Below are positions 18,330 to 27,979 of a stretch of 37,500 nt of DNA, one piece after another. Origin of the DNA: Prorocentrum cordatum. Its lineage: Eukaryota; Sar; Dinophyceae; Prorocentrales; Prorocentraceae. Under the pieces are notes generated by a model. That model had not been told where the DNA came from. It did no database searches and saw nothing but the letters and a program-made list of their open reading frames with translations. The position numbers were made by a program, and so were the translations under genes. Where the stretch lies: positions 956,165 to 993,664 of the forward strand of contig CAUYUJ010000891.1 in the NCBI GenBank assembly GCA_963575745.1, given 5' to 3'. The stretch's first letter is position 1. Each line of letters begins with the position of its first letter.

Positions 18330-19880
18330 ATCCACTTAGCTCAAGCTGCGCGCCAGCCATGCAGTTCTCAGGCGCTTCACCGAGCCGAGAGCGATCTGCT
18401 GCGCTCGCTGGGATCAGCGAGAGGTCCGAAAGTGACGCGTTGGAAGGCATGTTCGAAAAACCGTGCATGATGCCACGCGCGTCGGCAGGCTGTTTCGTGC
18501 TAGCTCGAGCTGCAGGCTAGCCGCGGTGTTCTTAGTCACGCGAATCGAAGCGAGCACATCTTAGAAATTGCCAGAGACCCATGAGGATCCACGAAACGGT
18601 TGAACCGGCAGGAACACTCAACATGGTTTTGGGCGAAATAAACGCTGGATGCGTCGGTCGGCTGTTCGATGCTAACTCGAGCTGCAGGCAAGCGATGCTT
18701 GCGAGCGTTTCCGACGCGCCAGCAAGCGACATTCGCGGGCGTTCTCGCGGCGGCGCCGCTTGGGCGCCCGAGCGACGCAGCACGCGCTGCGCACGTCGCT
18801 TCGACGAGCTCGCGAGGCCGGCCCAGGGCGCCTTTAGGCGCTGCGCGCGACGCCCGGATGCGCTCCCAAGGCGCTCGCGCAACGCATCGTTCAAGCGCCT
18901 TGGGGGGCGCTTGCTGGACACGCCGCAACCTCTAGCAGGTTGCCGCGACGAGCCTTGAATGGCGAGCTCCTGGCACCTGCCCGATTGATTCGTGGAACTT
19001 CGTCGATGGCGAAGCTGCTAAGGTCTAGAGCAATTGTCGTAGAGCTGGTCGACAAGATGAGCTAGGAGGAATGCAGGCGCAGGGGGGCGGAGCTGGTTGG
19101 CCGACTCGGCTAGAAGGGAATTCGCAGCGACTCGGGGGCGGCGCTTGAAGTTTGCGCGCAATGTTTAACCGGACGGGCACATCGGACGTCCAGCTTTTCA
19201 TTTTGGGTAGTTGTTTTTTTTTTACGCTCGTCGATGTAAGATCCATGTTTGCCGTTGCAGCGTTTACTCCTGTTCGCTTCCACGTGGCTGATATGAAGAA
19301 CAATGGTCATGTTGAAAACAAGCTTCCTGAGCTCAACTCGAGCTGCGCGTCAGTCGCGAGGCTCTCTGGCGCTCCAGCAAAGAAAACTGATCTGCATCGC
19401 TCGCTGAAAGCAGCGAGAGGTTACAGAACAGAGTACTGTGAGAGTAATGCTTGGAAATCTGTGCTAGATGCTGCAAGCGCGCGCCGAGTGTTGGACGTTG
19501 CCTCGAGCTGCAGGCCCCCCCAGGAGCTCTGATGCCCTCGAACCGAACTCTCGGCGCTCAAGAATGCGCCGGGGAGCCGCGAGCGTCATTGTTGTAGGCT
19601 CAAAGGAAAGAAGAATCAACATCGAAATGCTGACGGGCTAGATGCTCTATGCGTCGGGCGGCTGTTAGGCGCCATCCCTACATTCAGGCAGCGCGCAGAA
19701 CATCTTGGCCTTTGGAACCGAAGCCGCGCGTTTGAATAATGCGCCAGGGAGCAACGAAAGTGCGCATCATGAGCTGATGCGAGTATCGGCTCGAAGCTCT
19801 TAGCGTCTATGTCACGCGCTTAATTATTCGTCCAGCCGCGCGGTGCTAACTTGAGCTGCTGTCAATATGCGAAGCTCGTG
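18330..19880 (+). repeat. Degenerate ~169-bp tandem array
   Basis: The marker CTCGAGCTGC (or CTCAAGCTGC, CTTGAGCTGC) occurs at about 18337, 18505, 18674, 19334, 19503 and 19848, spacings near 168-169 or multiples of it. Adjacent words also recur: GATCTGCTGCGCTCGCTGGG with CAGCGAGAGGT (18395) against GATCTGCATCGCTCGCTGAA with CAGCGAGAGGT (19391), and GCGTCGGTCGGCTGTT (18649) against GCGTCGGGCGGCTGTT (19650). The pair 18337/18505 resembles the pair 19334/19503, suggesting a two-monomer higher-order unit. Confidence 0.65.
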
Positions 19881-20412
19881 CAGCAGGAAGTCGAATCCAT
19901 TAATTCCGAGAGTGCGCGACGGAGCTGGGATACTGCAAGATTGTTGATACTACAGAATCGAGCGAAAAATGACAAGTTCTCGGGCGAGAGCTCTACGAGG
20001 CTCCCGGCGGCGACCGGGTTCACTGTCTACCGCCGGCCCGTGGTGTGGGATTTCTTTTTCTGGTGTGGGATTTCGCTCCTCTGTGTTCGGTGAGCGGTTT
20101 GACGACATGTTCAGGTCGGAAGTGAGCAGTTTTGCGACCTGCTCAGGTCGCAGACAGCCCAGGGTCTCAAACTTTGAGCCGGCCCTCCCAGGCTCGAGTT
20201 CGAGCCCGAGCCGCTTCGGCCCAAGCCCGGGCTCGAGCCCGAGCCCAAGGCTCCTGCACTGGGTCTTCATGCTGGGGCCAACCGCTCGGGATTCCGCTCC
20301 CCGGGCTGTCGAGCCAACAGGTGGGGGTCCCGTTTCCCGGGCCGCTTCATGCCCAAGTTCTTGGACCTTGGGCCGCGCCGGGTTCCAACCCCTCGGGCGT
20401 GTCGTAGGACAG
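19881..20412. other. No gene; short tandem words
   Basis: GTGTGGGATTTC occurs twice in a row (20042 and 20060), CAGGTCGGAAGTGAGCAG and CAGGTCGCAGACAG-like words follow, and 20185-20255 is a CGAGCCC/GGGCTCG microsatellite. Confidence 0.5.
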
Positions 20413-20765
20413 TGAATGCAGAAGTATACAACACTCGAGTAGAATGCAAGTATCAGGTTTCTCGAAGCTGCGGATCAAAGCTTCCGATGTTGTTGAATCG
20501 TTTCGTGCAACCAAGAGTTGTGCCACGGTTCTGAGTATCGGGATCGAGTTCACCAACCGAACGCGTGACCACGAATGATTTTGGTGTCGGCCCAACGTCG
20601 GTTGGCCCAAGTGTTTTAATAGTAATCCGAATGGCTACGGACCTGAAGCGAGATAGAAAGCGTATTTCCATTTTCTACATAAGGAAATGTCTGCAGTTCT
20701 TGACACAACTTGTTAAGCCACAATGATACAACACTTGACCCCAAGTCACCACATTGTCTCTTCTT
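20413..20765 (+). repeat. ~380-bp dispersed repeat, copy 2
   Basis: The counterpart of 14320-14715 in the same orientation, with the same order of conserved blocks. It lies about 350 bases upstream of the first recognised exon of the LACTB2-like gene. Confidence 0.7.
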
Positions 20766-21114
20766 GTCGGGTCGGGCAACAAGCTCCATCCTGCCCCCGA
20801 ATTCATCCTGGATCATCTCACCGCAGAGCGCTACGAGCTACGAACGAAGTACTTAAGAGTTTAAGCATGGCTGGTTCCGTGGCGGCGCTGGCGCAAATCG
20901 TGGGGTCACCATGAGAAGGGGGGCGGGGGCGGTCATGGGCGCCATGGCGAAAAAACGAGAAGAACAATAACATGAGCTCGAGTGATCGGAGGGTCACGCG
21001 ATCGCCGATCATGTGATCGCTTGGGTTTGATCACGCGATCGTCCGAGCTTAGATCCGTCATCGATCTGCGATCGGCGCCGTAGCCATCGTGCTCACGGTT
21101 GCGATCGGATCAAG
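20766..21114. other. Upstream region of the LACTB2-like gene; possible decayed spliced-leader relic
   Basis: GATCGC/GCGATC palindromic words cluster at 20985-21125. At 21078-21097 the plus strand reads CCGTAGCCATCGTGCTCACG, which keeps the first ten bases of the spliced leader and most of its 3' part with one deletion (17 of 21 positions). It is on the gene's strand and 18 bases before the earliest possible start of exon 1. It could be chance. Confidence 0.35.
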
Positions 21115-24100
21115 TGACTGGGTGGCGTGATCGGCCCAGTGATCAAGGTCCTGGGCCGCAACCCGGGTTCGTTCACGCTCACGGGCACCAACATCTACCT
21201 GGTCCTCAGGGGTGACGATAGGGTACGAGCTCCGAGGTTTACATACGTGTTCCTTGGTTCTCGGCGGCTTTCCAGCCTCGAGGTGCCTTCCAGCGGCTGC
21301 GCCTGGCCGAGAGTTTTCCGGCCGAATCGTGCCGAACGGCCGCCACAGAGTCGAGCCATGGCCTCGAAGCCAAGGGGCAACGATGAGGGGGGGCACCGGC
21401 CCAGGTCGGCCACGCGCAGAGGAGGGTAGGGGGATGGGGGAAGGTTGCCTTGAAGCACCCGTTGTGTCTTACGAGGCGCGGGCATTCTCTGTAGATGTGA
21501 GGCCAGCGCCTTCTAGGACGCAGCCTCCCCCTGAGGAGCCCCCCCCCTACCCTCACCCTCTCCTGCGCGCCACCGGCTCATAGCCCGCCCCGCCAGGGAG
21601 CGTGCGGCTTCGCGACCGGGGGCTCCTACAGTCAACGCGCTGCAACAGGGACCATTTTGGGTTCGGGAGGGGTTTTGGTTTTGTCTCGCAGCTCCGCAGA
21701 TCTAGGTCGCGGAGCCCAGTCGTGGCCGATGTTCGCCGTGGTCAGGGAAAAAACAAAAAAACGTTCCTTATTCAGCTTTCCTCATGGTAGCACGGTGAAC
21801 GTATCGCCGTATCGCCGATGTGTTGGGGATGTGTCGCCGATTCTGTGTCAACGCTTCCCCCCCTGTACCAGTCCCCCCCGACAGTCCCTTGCAGGTCGGC
21901 TCTGGGGCGCGGAGGATCCTGATCGACACCGGAGACCGGAGAGGAAACATCGGCATTCGGGCAAGTGGTAATGTGGGATGACATCATTGGGGAGCGAAGA
22001 TAAGGTCCATGAAAGGGGCCTTTTTCTCCACCCCCTCCATAAGGTCGCCCCCCGCCAGGCGTGCCCGCGCAAACTTCTGGAGGTGCGCACGGTTCTCTTG
22101 GGTACACGCTGGGCCCCCTCTGGTGGCGCTTGCGGCGCCGCCCAGGGCGCGCCCCGCGCGCTCAAGTGTTCGCCTCTTCGGTGCCCAGGCACGCTGGCCA
22201 TCCACGTGTGTATCCCTCGCGTGGCCTCCAGATGTTCCTCATGTGACTCCAGCCACGCGTGTTTCCAGCCTCCTGGTATGTTTTTGTTGCACCTGTATCT
22301 TGCATCTCCTTCTAGGAGAGGCCAAGCCCGGGGTGCTGCAGAACCTCTGCGACGTGATGCGGCGGGAGGAGTGCCAGGCCATCGATCAGATCGTCATCAC
22401 CCACTGGCACCACGACCACCTCACAGGCCTGAAGGAGGTGCTCGCGGGCCTGGGCCCCGTGCCGGTCCGCATGTATCTCCCGACCGAGGGTACGGCCCGC
22501 AACGGGAGGAACATTTACGGCGAGCTGGGTGGCACTTTCGACCCGAACGAGTACCTCCAGGACTTCGTAGCCCCTGGAACCGGCAATGTCGTTTTTGGCA
22601 CTGGTTCCAGTTTGCCTCTCTTGTTGTCGGTTCAGACGCCGCGCTGCCGCTTCGCTTCCAGGACCGTCGCCGTGCTCGTTGCTTGTTCTGGTTCCAATTC
22701 CAATAGGGAGCCGCATGCGAACCCTACCCCTACCCCCCACGGTTTTTGAGGGGGAGGGTGGGGTTCACTTTGCTCGGGAGCTCCGGAAAGAAGTGAACCC
22801 CACCCTCCCCCTCAGAAATCGTGGGGGGTAGGGGTAGGGTTCGCATGCGGCCCCCTATCCAATTTCGAAGCTGTTGCTTCGGGACCCAGAAGCACTTTTG
22901 CACAACGGCTAACACAAGTCCTTTGCCGTTGTTTCCAGGGCCCACTCCGCTCCAGGACGTGGAGGTAGTTGGCCTTGAGGACGGCGAGGTCCTGCGGTGC
23001 GAGGGCGCCACCCTCCAGGTCATGCACACGCCCGGCCACACCAACGACCACGTCTGCCTCGCGCTGGAGGAGGATCGCGCGGTGACCTCGAGTCCTCACC
23101 GCGCGGTCCGTCGCCTCACGGTCCTGGGACCTCGGAAGGCCCGGTCGCCCGAGACGTCCTTGGAGAGCGACCCGAGACCCAAAACCGTGCGCTGACCCCG
23201 AATCCCCACTGACTCGCTATTCGGTGTGGTCACCACACAGTCTGGGGTCCCCCGAGAGGAGCGAGCGCTCTTCACCGGCGACAACGTGCTCGGCTGGGGC
23301 ACCGGCACCTTCCAGGACTTGCAGCAGTACATGCGCTCGCTTCAGAAGATGCGCGCCGCACGCGCCGAACTGCTCTATCCAGCCCACGGGCCCGTGGTTG
23401 GCGAAGGCGGGGCTGAGGCGTGGATTGACATGTATCGGCCCGCCTTCGGCCCACCTCGCCGCCGACTCTTTGATGCAGTTCGTCTCTCCAGCCTCTCCTG
23501 CCCATACCCATCGACGCAGGCGGCTACGGAGGAGGAGGCGGAGGAGGAAGAGAGGGGTTACGAGGGAGGAGTAATGGAGGATGAGGAGGACGACGACGAC
23601 GACTTCGACCATTTGGGAGGGAAGAGGCACGGGAGAGGAGGAGGTGAGACAGTGCAGGAGGACACGGTCGGCGAGAAGGATGGAGGAGGAAGAGGAGGTG
23701 GATGAGGCGGAGGCAGAGTTGGAAGCGGAATCTCGGGCGGAGCAGGGCCGAAGCGGAGCAGGGATCAGTGTGTCCAGCCTTGGCTTTGGTTGCGCGTGTC
23801 TGCCGCAGCAGCCAGGAACACGACTGGGGCCTCTTCGCCTCATGTCAGGATGCCGCCCCCGACATGCGACGTCCAGATTCTTTCAATACGGGGTCCCTGG
23901 AAGTCCCGACCCTTTCCCCAGGACCAGTTTTTTATCCCGAGTCGTTTTTCGACGGTCCCGAGGCCCGGCGAGGGCCCCGCAAGGCTGAAAACGGACGAAA
24001 ACCCTCCCGTTCGGACTTTTTGCGACGCGATCATGCCTGGGGCGCTGCGATGTCATAGCGCGACGTGGCCACAGGGTGCACGGCGGTCTTGCTGCTCCTG

Positions 24101-25529
24101 CGGGGGCTCGTTGGAGGCCTACGTTTGCGGTCCTCGGAGGGCCTCTCGGGCGCCCCCTCCCGGCTCCGAGGGGAGGCCATTGGGGGCCTCTCGGGAGCAC
24201 GTCGGGAGCCCGTGGAGTGTAACCCGGCCACGCGCAGAGGCGGGTAAGGGGGGAAGGGGTGGGGGGAGGGGGAGGAGGAGGAGGGGGAGGAGGAGGAGGA
24301 GGAGGAGGAGGAGGAGGAGGAGGAGGAGGAGGAGGAGGAGGAGGAGGAGGAGGGAGGTGGGGGGGGGAGGGGGGAAGGCTTCTCGGAAGCCCCTGCTTCT
24401 TAGAAGGCGCGGGCCTTGTCTATAGATGTAAGGCCGCCGCCTTCTAAGAAGCAGCCTCCTTCTGAGAAGCCTCCCCCCCCCTCCCCCTCCCCCCCTTGTG
24501 CGCGCCGCCAGGTAACCGTGGGGTGTGCCCCGTCGGGAGCCTCCTCAAGGGGGCCTCTCCAGGCCCTCTTCCTGCCTCGCGCGGTCCTCGCGAGGGCCGA
24601 GTTGGGTGTGTTCCAGGCCGTCTTGGGGGAGAGGCGGCCAGTTTCCAACGTGTGTGCTCTGGGGTCCGTTTGAGAAGCCTCTCTTGGGACCACCCTGGAG
24701 CCCCCAGAGGCTCTCTGGGACCCTTTGGGAGCTTCCCCGAGATCTCCCCGGGCCCTGCGGGAAACTTTTTGGGGCCCGAAGAGACCCCAAGGGTTGGTCG
24801 TCCCCGTCGTCGCCGTCATCGTCCTTGCCGCCAACGTCGTGGTCATTACCATCCGTCTTCGTCGTCGTCGTCATCGTCGTCGTCGTCCCCATCCCCGGGA
24901 TTTGGGCCCCTGGGTTTGGGGCTGGGGGCTCTGCGGCTCGTCTGTGATCCCAAGGACGAGAAGGCCCGAAGAGTTTGTGTAAGGTGATCTAGCAGGCTTG
25001 CGCTACCAATGTGCCTCCTAGGGAGGCTTTGGGGCCTCCGCGGGGCCATCCTCAGACCATGTGGAGGGAAACTGGGGTCACCCCAAAAGCCATCTTGAGC
25101 AAAGCCTGGTCATCTCGGGTGGCCTACGATGCGAACCGGCCACCCCGTGTGCGACATGCAATGGACAAGCGTGAGCGCAACCCCCTCACATCCCCTAGCC
25201 CCTAGTTTCGCCATTGCTTGAAAGGGCCACATGCGGCAACACCGGGACGCTCCACATCGTGCCCTCTTGGCGCGAAGCCGGATATATCACATCGAGAGGA
25301 GCGAACGCAGCAGGTGGTCCATGTGCTCCGAGAAGCTCAGCCCAGCGGCCTGACTCTGGAGGAGGTGTCGCGCCAGGTCTACAAGGACAGGCCAGATGTT
25401 CTTGGCACCCCCGCCCTCTTCGGCGGCGCCCGCAACAACACCAGGCTGGTGCTGGAGTACCTGCAGAAGGAGGGGCAGTGCAGCGTGGACGGGAGCTGCT
25501 ACAGCCTCAGCGTGCCCTCGCGCCTCTGA
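21115..25529 (+). CDS. LACTB2: LACTB2-like endoribonuclease (metallo-beta-lactamase fold), six exons
   Basis: Exon model: <=21115-21201, 21895-21931, 22316-22576, 22939-23069, 23259-23426 and 25278-25529 (TGA 25527-25529), all frames joining. Exon 1 gives [21 protein letters not shown]; the 37-nt exon 2 gives [13 protein letters not shown]; exon 3 carries [11 protein letters not shown] (the HxHxDH zinc ligands); exon 4 [16 protein letters not shown] (His ligand); exon 5 [10 protein letters not shown] and [10 protein letters not shown] (bridging Asp and last His); exon 6 [27 protein letters not shown] and LEYLQKEG, the winged-helix C-terminal domain typical of LACTB2. The family member in animals is a mitochondrial single-strand endoribonuclease of about 290 residues; this model gives about 311. 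The true start codon is not visible: an in-frame TGA (21112-21114) precedes exon 1, so a short N-terminal exon probably lies upstream. The donors of introns 3 and 5 are ambiguous (GA or GC alternatives at 22583 and 23442). Confidence 0.88.
21235..21360 (-). repeat. Dispersed repeat, inverted copy of 11965-12090
   Basis: On the minus strand the order GCAGCCGCTGGAAGGCA, CGAGGCTGGAA and GAGAAC matches 12016-12070 (GCAGCCGCTGGAAGGCA, CGAGGCTGGAA, GAGAAC). It lies inside intron 1 of the LACTB2-like gene. Confidence 0.55.
21409..21573. repeat. MITE-like element, family M, copy 2 (in intron 1)
   Basis: It starts GGCCACGCGCAGAGGAGGG and ends CTCTCCTGCGCGCCACC, imperfect terminal inverted repeats. 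The core GGGGGAAGGTTGCC...GGCGCGGGCATTCTCTGTAGATG and GCCAGCGCCTTCTAGG corresponds to the copies at 24227 and 26268, with more substitutions. Confidence 0.75.
21932..22315 (+). other. LACTB2-like gene intron 2 (384 nt, GA-AG)
   Basis: GACACCG|GAGACC...CTTCTAG|GAGAGGCC joins as D-T-G-E-A-K-P. No GT or GC donor gives this frame near the end of the conserved DTG motif. The borders share the direct repeat GGAGA (21931-21935 and 22315-22319), the same five bases that flank intron B of the module gene. Confidence 0.7.
22705..22857. repeat. Foldback MITE with 6-bp target-site duplication (in intron 3)
   Basis: The left arm AGGGAGCCGCATGCGAACCC...GAGGGGGAGGGTGGGGTTCAC is complementary to the right arm GTGAACCCCACCCTCCCCCTC...GGGTTCGCATGCGGCCCCCT, with a short non-paired centre (about 22771-22790). 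TCCAAT is present immediately before (22699-22704) and after (22858-22863), a likely target-site duplication. The element is about 153 bases with arms of about 65. Confidence 0.9.
23427..25277 (+). other. LACTB2-like gene intron 5 (about 1.85 kb)
   Basis: The large gap between [17 protein letters not shown] and [12 protein letters not shown] holds GGA-rich purine sequence (23520-23725), MITE M copy 3 with an expanded GGA tract, and a CGTCGTCATCGTCGTCG microsatellite (24795-24890). A GA donor at 23427 or a GC donor at 23442 both keep frame; the acceptor GAAG|CCG is the only suitable AG just before ISHREER and is unusual in not being followed by G. Confidence 0.6.
24227..24510. repeat. MITE-like element, family M, copy 3 with internal GGA expansion
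   Basis: GGCCACGCGCAGAGGCGGG at the left and CCCTTGTGCGCGCCGCCAGG at the right are the family termini. Compared with the copy at 26268, the left half contains an added GGA tract of about 115 bases (24255-24370), after which the shared core GGGGGAAGGCTTCTCGGAAGC, GAAGGCGCGGGCCTTGTCTA and CCTTCTAAGAAGCAGCC follows. Confidence 0.85.
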
Positions 25530-26267
25530 TGCGCCCCGGCCGCGTCATGGGGCTGTCTCAGAGCGCGTCCGTTTTAGGGTAGGTTCAGTGCAGGCGGTGG
25601 CGGCGCAGTCCTTCGGCTTGCATGCTGCCAGCGGGAGCGAGGCTTTTTTCCAGTGACGCTGGCACTCGCCGTGACATGCACAAAAGAAGCGGACACAGAT
25701 GCTCGCGATCTTGCTTCTGTGTTAGCATCCCGCAGGTCCTGGTCATGTCCCGGTCCGGAGAGCGCGAGGAGAGGGAGAGGGACAGAGAAAGAGAGGGGGA
25801 CAAACAGATTGTGAGAAAGAGACGGGAGCTCACATCGCACCGCGATCCCAGACAGACTACGCCGAGATGTTGCCCGCAGCTACCTGCCCCACGGGCCATT
25901 CGCCGAAAGCACGTGTTCAAGCCCGAAGTACAGCCGGACCGAGGCACAAGATCGAAGTCGGCTGGGGGAGGGTACCCGAATGTCCTTCGTGCTTGTTGGA
26001 GTTTCTTGTGCATCCTGGGGAGGGTACCCTCGGATATTCTGCATGTGTTCTGGCTGGCGGAGGGTCCCATGTTCTTGAAGGATGTTCTTCTATTCTTGGT
26101 CTGGCTGTATGCTCCAGGCGCTACCCTCTTCAGTCCACCGAGCGCGTTTTCTCTCCCAAGTCGATGGCATGGGCTTCTGGGCTCTCGGCTGGTCGGCGCC
26201 CGTGCCCGCCTCTCGTGCGCTGGTTGGCGTTCTTGGCGCTCCATAGCTTTCGGCCGGGGTAAGTTCA
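25530..26267. other. Downstream of the LACTB2-like gene; no further gene
   Basis: A GAGAGGGAGAGGG purine patch (25758-25802) and three loosely repeated words GGAGGGTACCC/GGAGGGTCCC with CTTCTTGTG-like followers (25968, 26019, 26078) are visible. The stretch 26200-26258 (CCCGCCTCTCGTGCGCTGG) is duplicated on the far side of the MITE at about 26448-26480. Confidence 0.45.
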
Positions 26268-26430
26268 GCCACGCGCAGAAGGGAGGTCAAGGGGGGAGGG
26301 GGGAAGGCTTCTTAGAAGCACCCCTGGTTCTCAGAAGGCGTGGGCCTTGCTATACACGTAAGGCCAGCGCCTTCTGAGAAGCAGCCTCCTTCTGAGAAGC
26401 CTCCCCCTACCCCCCCTGTGCGCGCCGCTA
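26268..26430. repeat. MITE-like element, family M, copy 4
   Basis: It begins GCCACGCGCAGAAGGGAGG, has the core GGGGGAAGGCTTCTTAGAAG, CAGAAGGCGTGGGCCTTG, CCAGCGCCTTCTGAGAAGC and CTTCTGAGAAGCC, and ends CCCTGTGCGCGCCGCTAAG. It is the most regular copy and lacks the GGA expansion of copy 3. The two GAAGGC/GCCTTC arms fold back on each other. Confidence 0.85.
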
Positions 26431-27979
26431 AGTAAGTCCATACCCGCCTCGTGCACGCCTCGTGCGCTGGGTTGCGTTCTGGACGTTTCCGGCCGGTCGG
26501 CGCTCGTACCCGTCGCGTGCGCGTGCGCACAGGGATTGACCCACACCAAGTACGAGTAGCTTGCAACACGTGTATTGCACCACAGCAGTTCGCAACCAAT
26601 CCATTGCAGGACAGAACAAATTGCATCACGTCGTCTGCACCACATAGATGCGAATGTGAAAAAATGACAAGGTCCCACCGCCGTCCAAAGCCCTTACTCA
26701 TCGATCCCCCTGGGACACTGTAAAATACATAATGCCCCATCGTTCACTTCGCATTTGAGGCCATACCATCCCAGGCATGCCAGTATTTCCCCACCACCTT
26801 CATCACTATCAAATAATACAATTCGCGCACACGCGACTATCTTGAACTGTAAGCTTGCAATAACCACTTGCGAATCTAGACAACAAAGTCGACGTGCTCG
26901 CGCATATGTCGAGATCAGACCAATCACCTTAGTTTCGCAAGTGATCCAACGTAAGAACATCAAAGCACGTAGGTGTTCCATGAAACGCCTTGCAGATGTC
27001 CAGCCCGCGCGCACCTGTTGAAACCGTACGAAACATGCATTTGTGCAGCAATTGTTGTCCGTAGCTCGCATCATCATCTCACCAGGTGGTGCATCTGCGT
27101 TGAGTTGGCATGCGCCCAATGCAGGCCACTTGCGTACGCCGCCACGCGTGCGTGTCGACATCGATTCAATGTCATGGGTTTTCGGAGCAGGTCAATATAT
27201 AACTCTTCAACACATCTGAGAAGCCAAGTTCTGCTTCAAGAAAGTCTGCCAGATGTATTGAATTTATGATCGCGCACTTCCTCACCATCACCCTCACCAG
27301 TGCCATCGCATCACCGCCGCCATTGTCATTGTCAATCGCTGCCATTGCCGCCACCATCATCACAATCACCTTTATCACCGACGCATGGACATCATCATCG
27401 CGATCGTCGTCACAAGCATCGGTCGGCGCCGTCATTGGCCTTGCCGTCATGTTGCATATCCCATGAAGTGTCGCACACATGCGCACACCAGTGCATGGCC
27501 AGCAGAGCACGCGCGTGAGGCGCTCTCGCACGCGCTTGGAATAACAACCAGAAGCGCAGAATTCACGCGCACACTACTAATTCTCCGCTGGCGGGCGGAT
27601 TAGTCCACACCGCGGAAGCGACGCATCGGGATACGAATGCCTCGAACGGGCCTCCGTACGAACAGGTGCGGCCACGCGCACACGCTGAAAGGGCAACGTT
27701 AGGGGTGGAGTGGCTCATTGATTACCCAATCGCCCATTGATTGCCGAGAGTGGCCGGCTAGCCTCCCCCGCCTAGGAGCGTGAGGGTTAGCAATCGGGGG
27801 CCTATTATCGCCGACCTATCGGCGATGCATCGCCGACTCCAAGTCGATGCTTCCCCCCCCTGAGCCGGTCACACCCCTTATCGCTTGCCCTCAACACCTC
27901 CACGCGCCGCCTGCGCCGCAGCTCCCTGTTCGCGGGCCGCCCTGCGGCATGCTCCCCCCGCCTCTCCTAGAGAGAAGAG
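26431..27979. other. AT-richer non-genic stretch with CAT/CAC microsatellite
   Basis: GC falls noticeably from about 26540 to 27250. A CATCACC/GCCATTG microsatellite occupies about 27285-27420. An ATCGCCGACCTATCGGCGATGCATCGCCG palindromic patch lies at 27807-27836 (ATCGGCGATGCATCGCCG core). No gene or RNA gene could be supported. Confidence 0.45.

Larger units (their letters stand above)
21202..21894 (+). other. LACTB2-like gene intron 1 (693 nt, GT-AG)
   Basis: The join ATCTACCTG|GTCCTC...CCCTTGCAG|GTCGGC restores [18 protein letters not shown] in phase 0. The sequence GGTC is present at both borders. The intron contains the dispersed segment 21235-21360 and MITE M copy 2, and an ATCGCC patch at 21800-21842. 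Confidence 0.8.

Noticed and set aside
21651-21665. CCATTTTGG inside LACTB2-like intron 1 as another leader relic
   Set aside because: Only nine bases match and neither side of the leader follows, so it is likely chance.
24250-24370. Poly-Gly coding region
   Set aside because: It is a GGA/GGG simple repeat inside a MITE within an intron.
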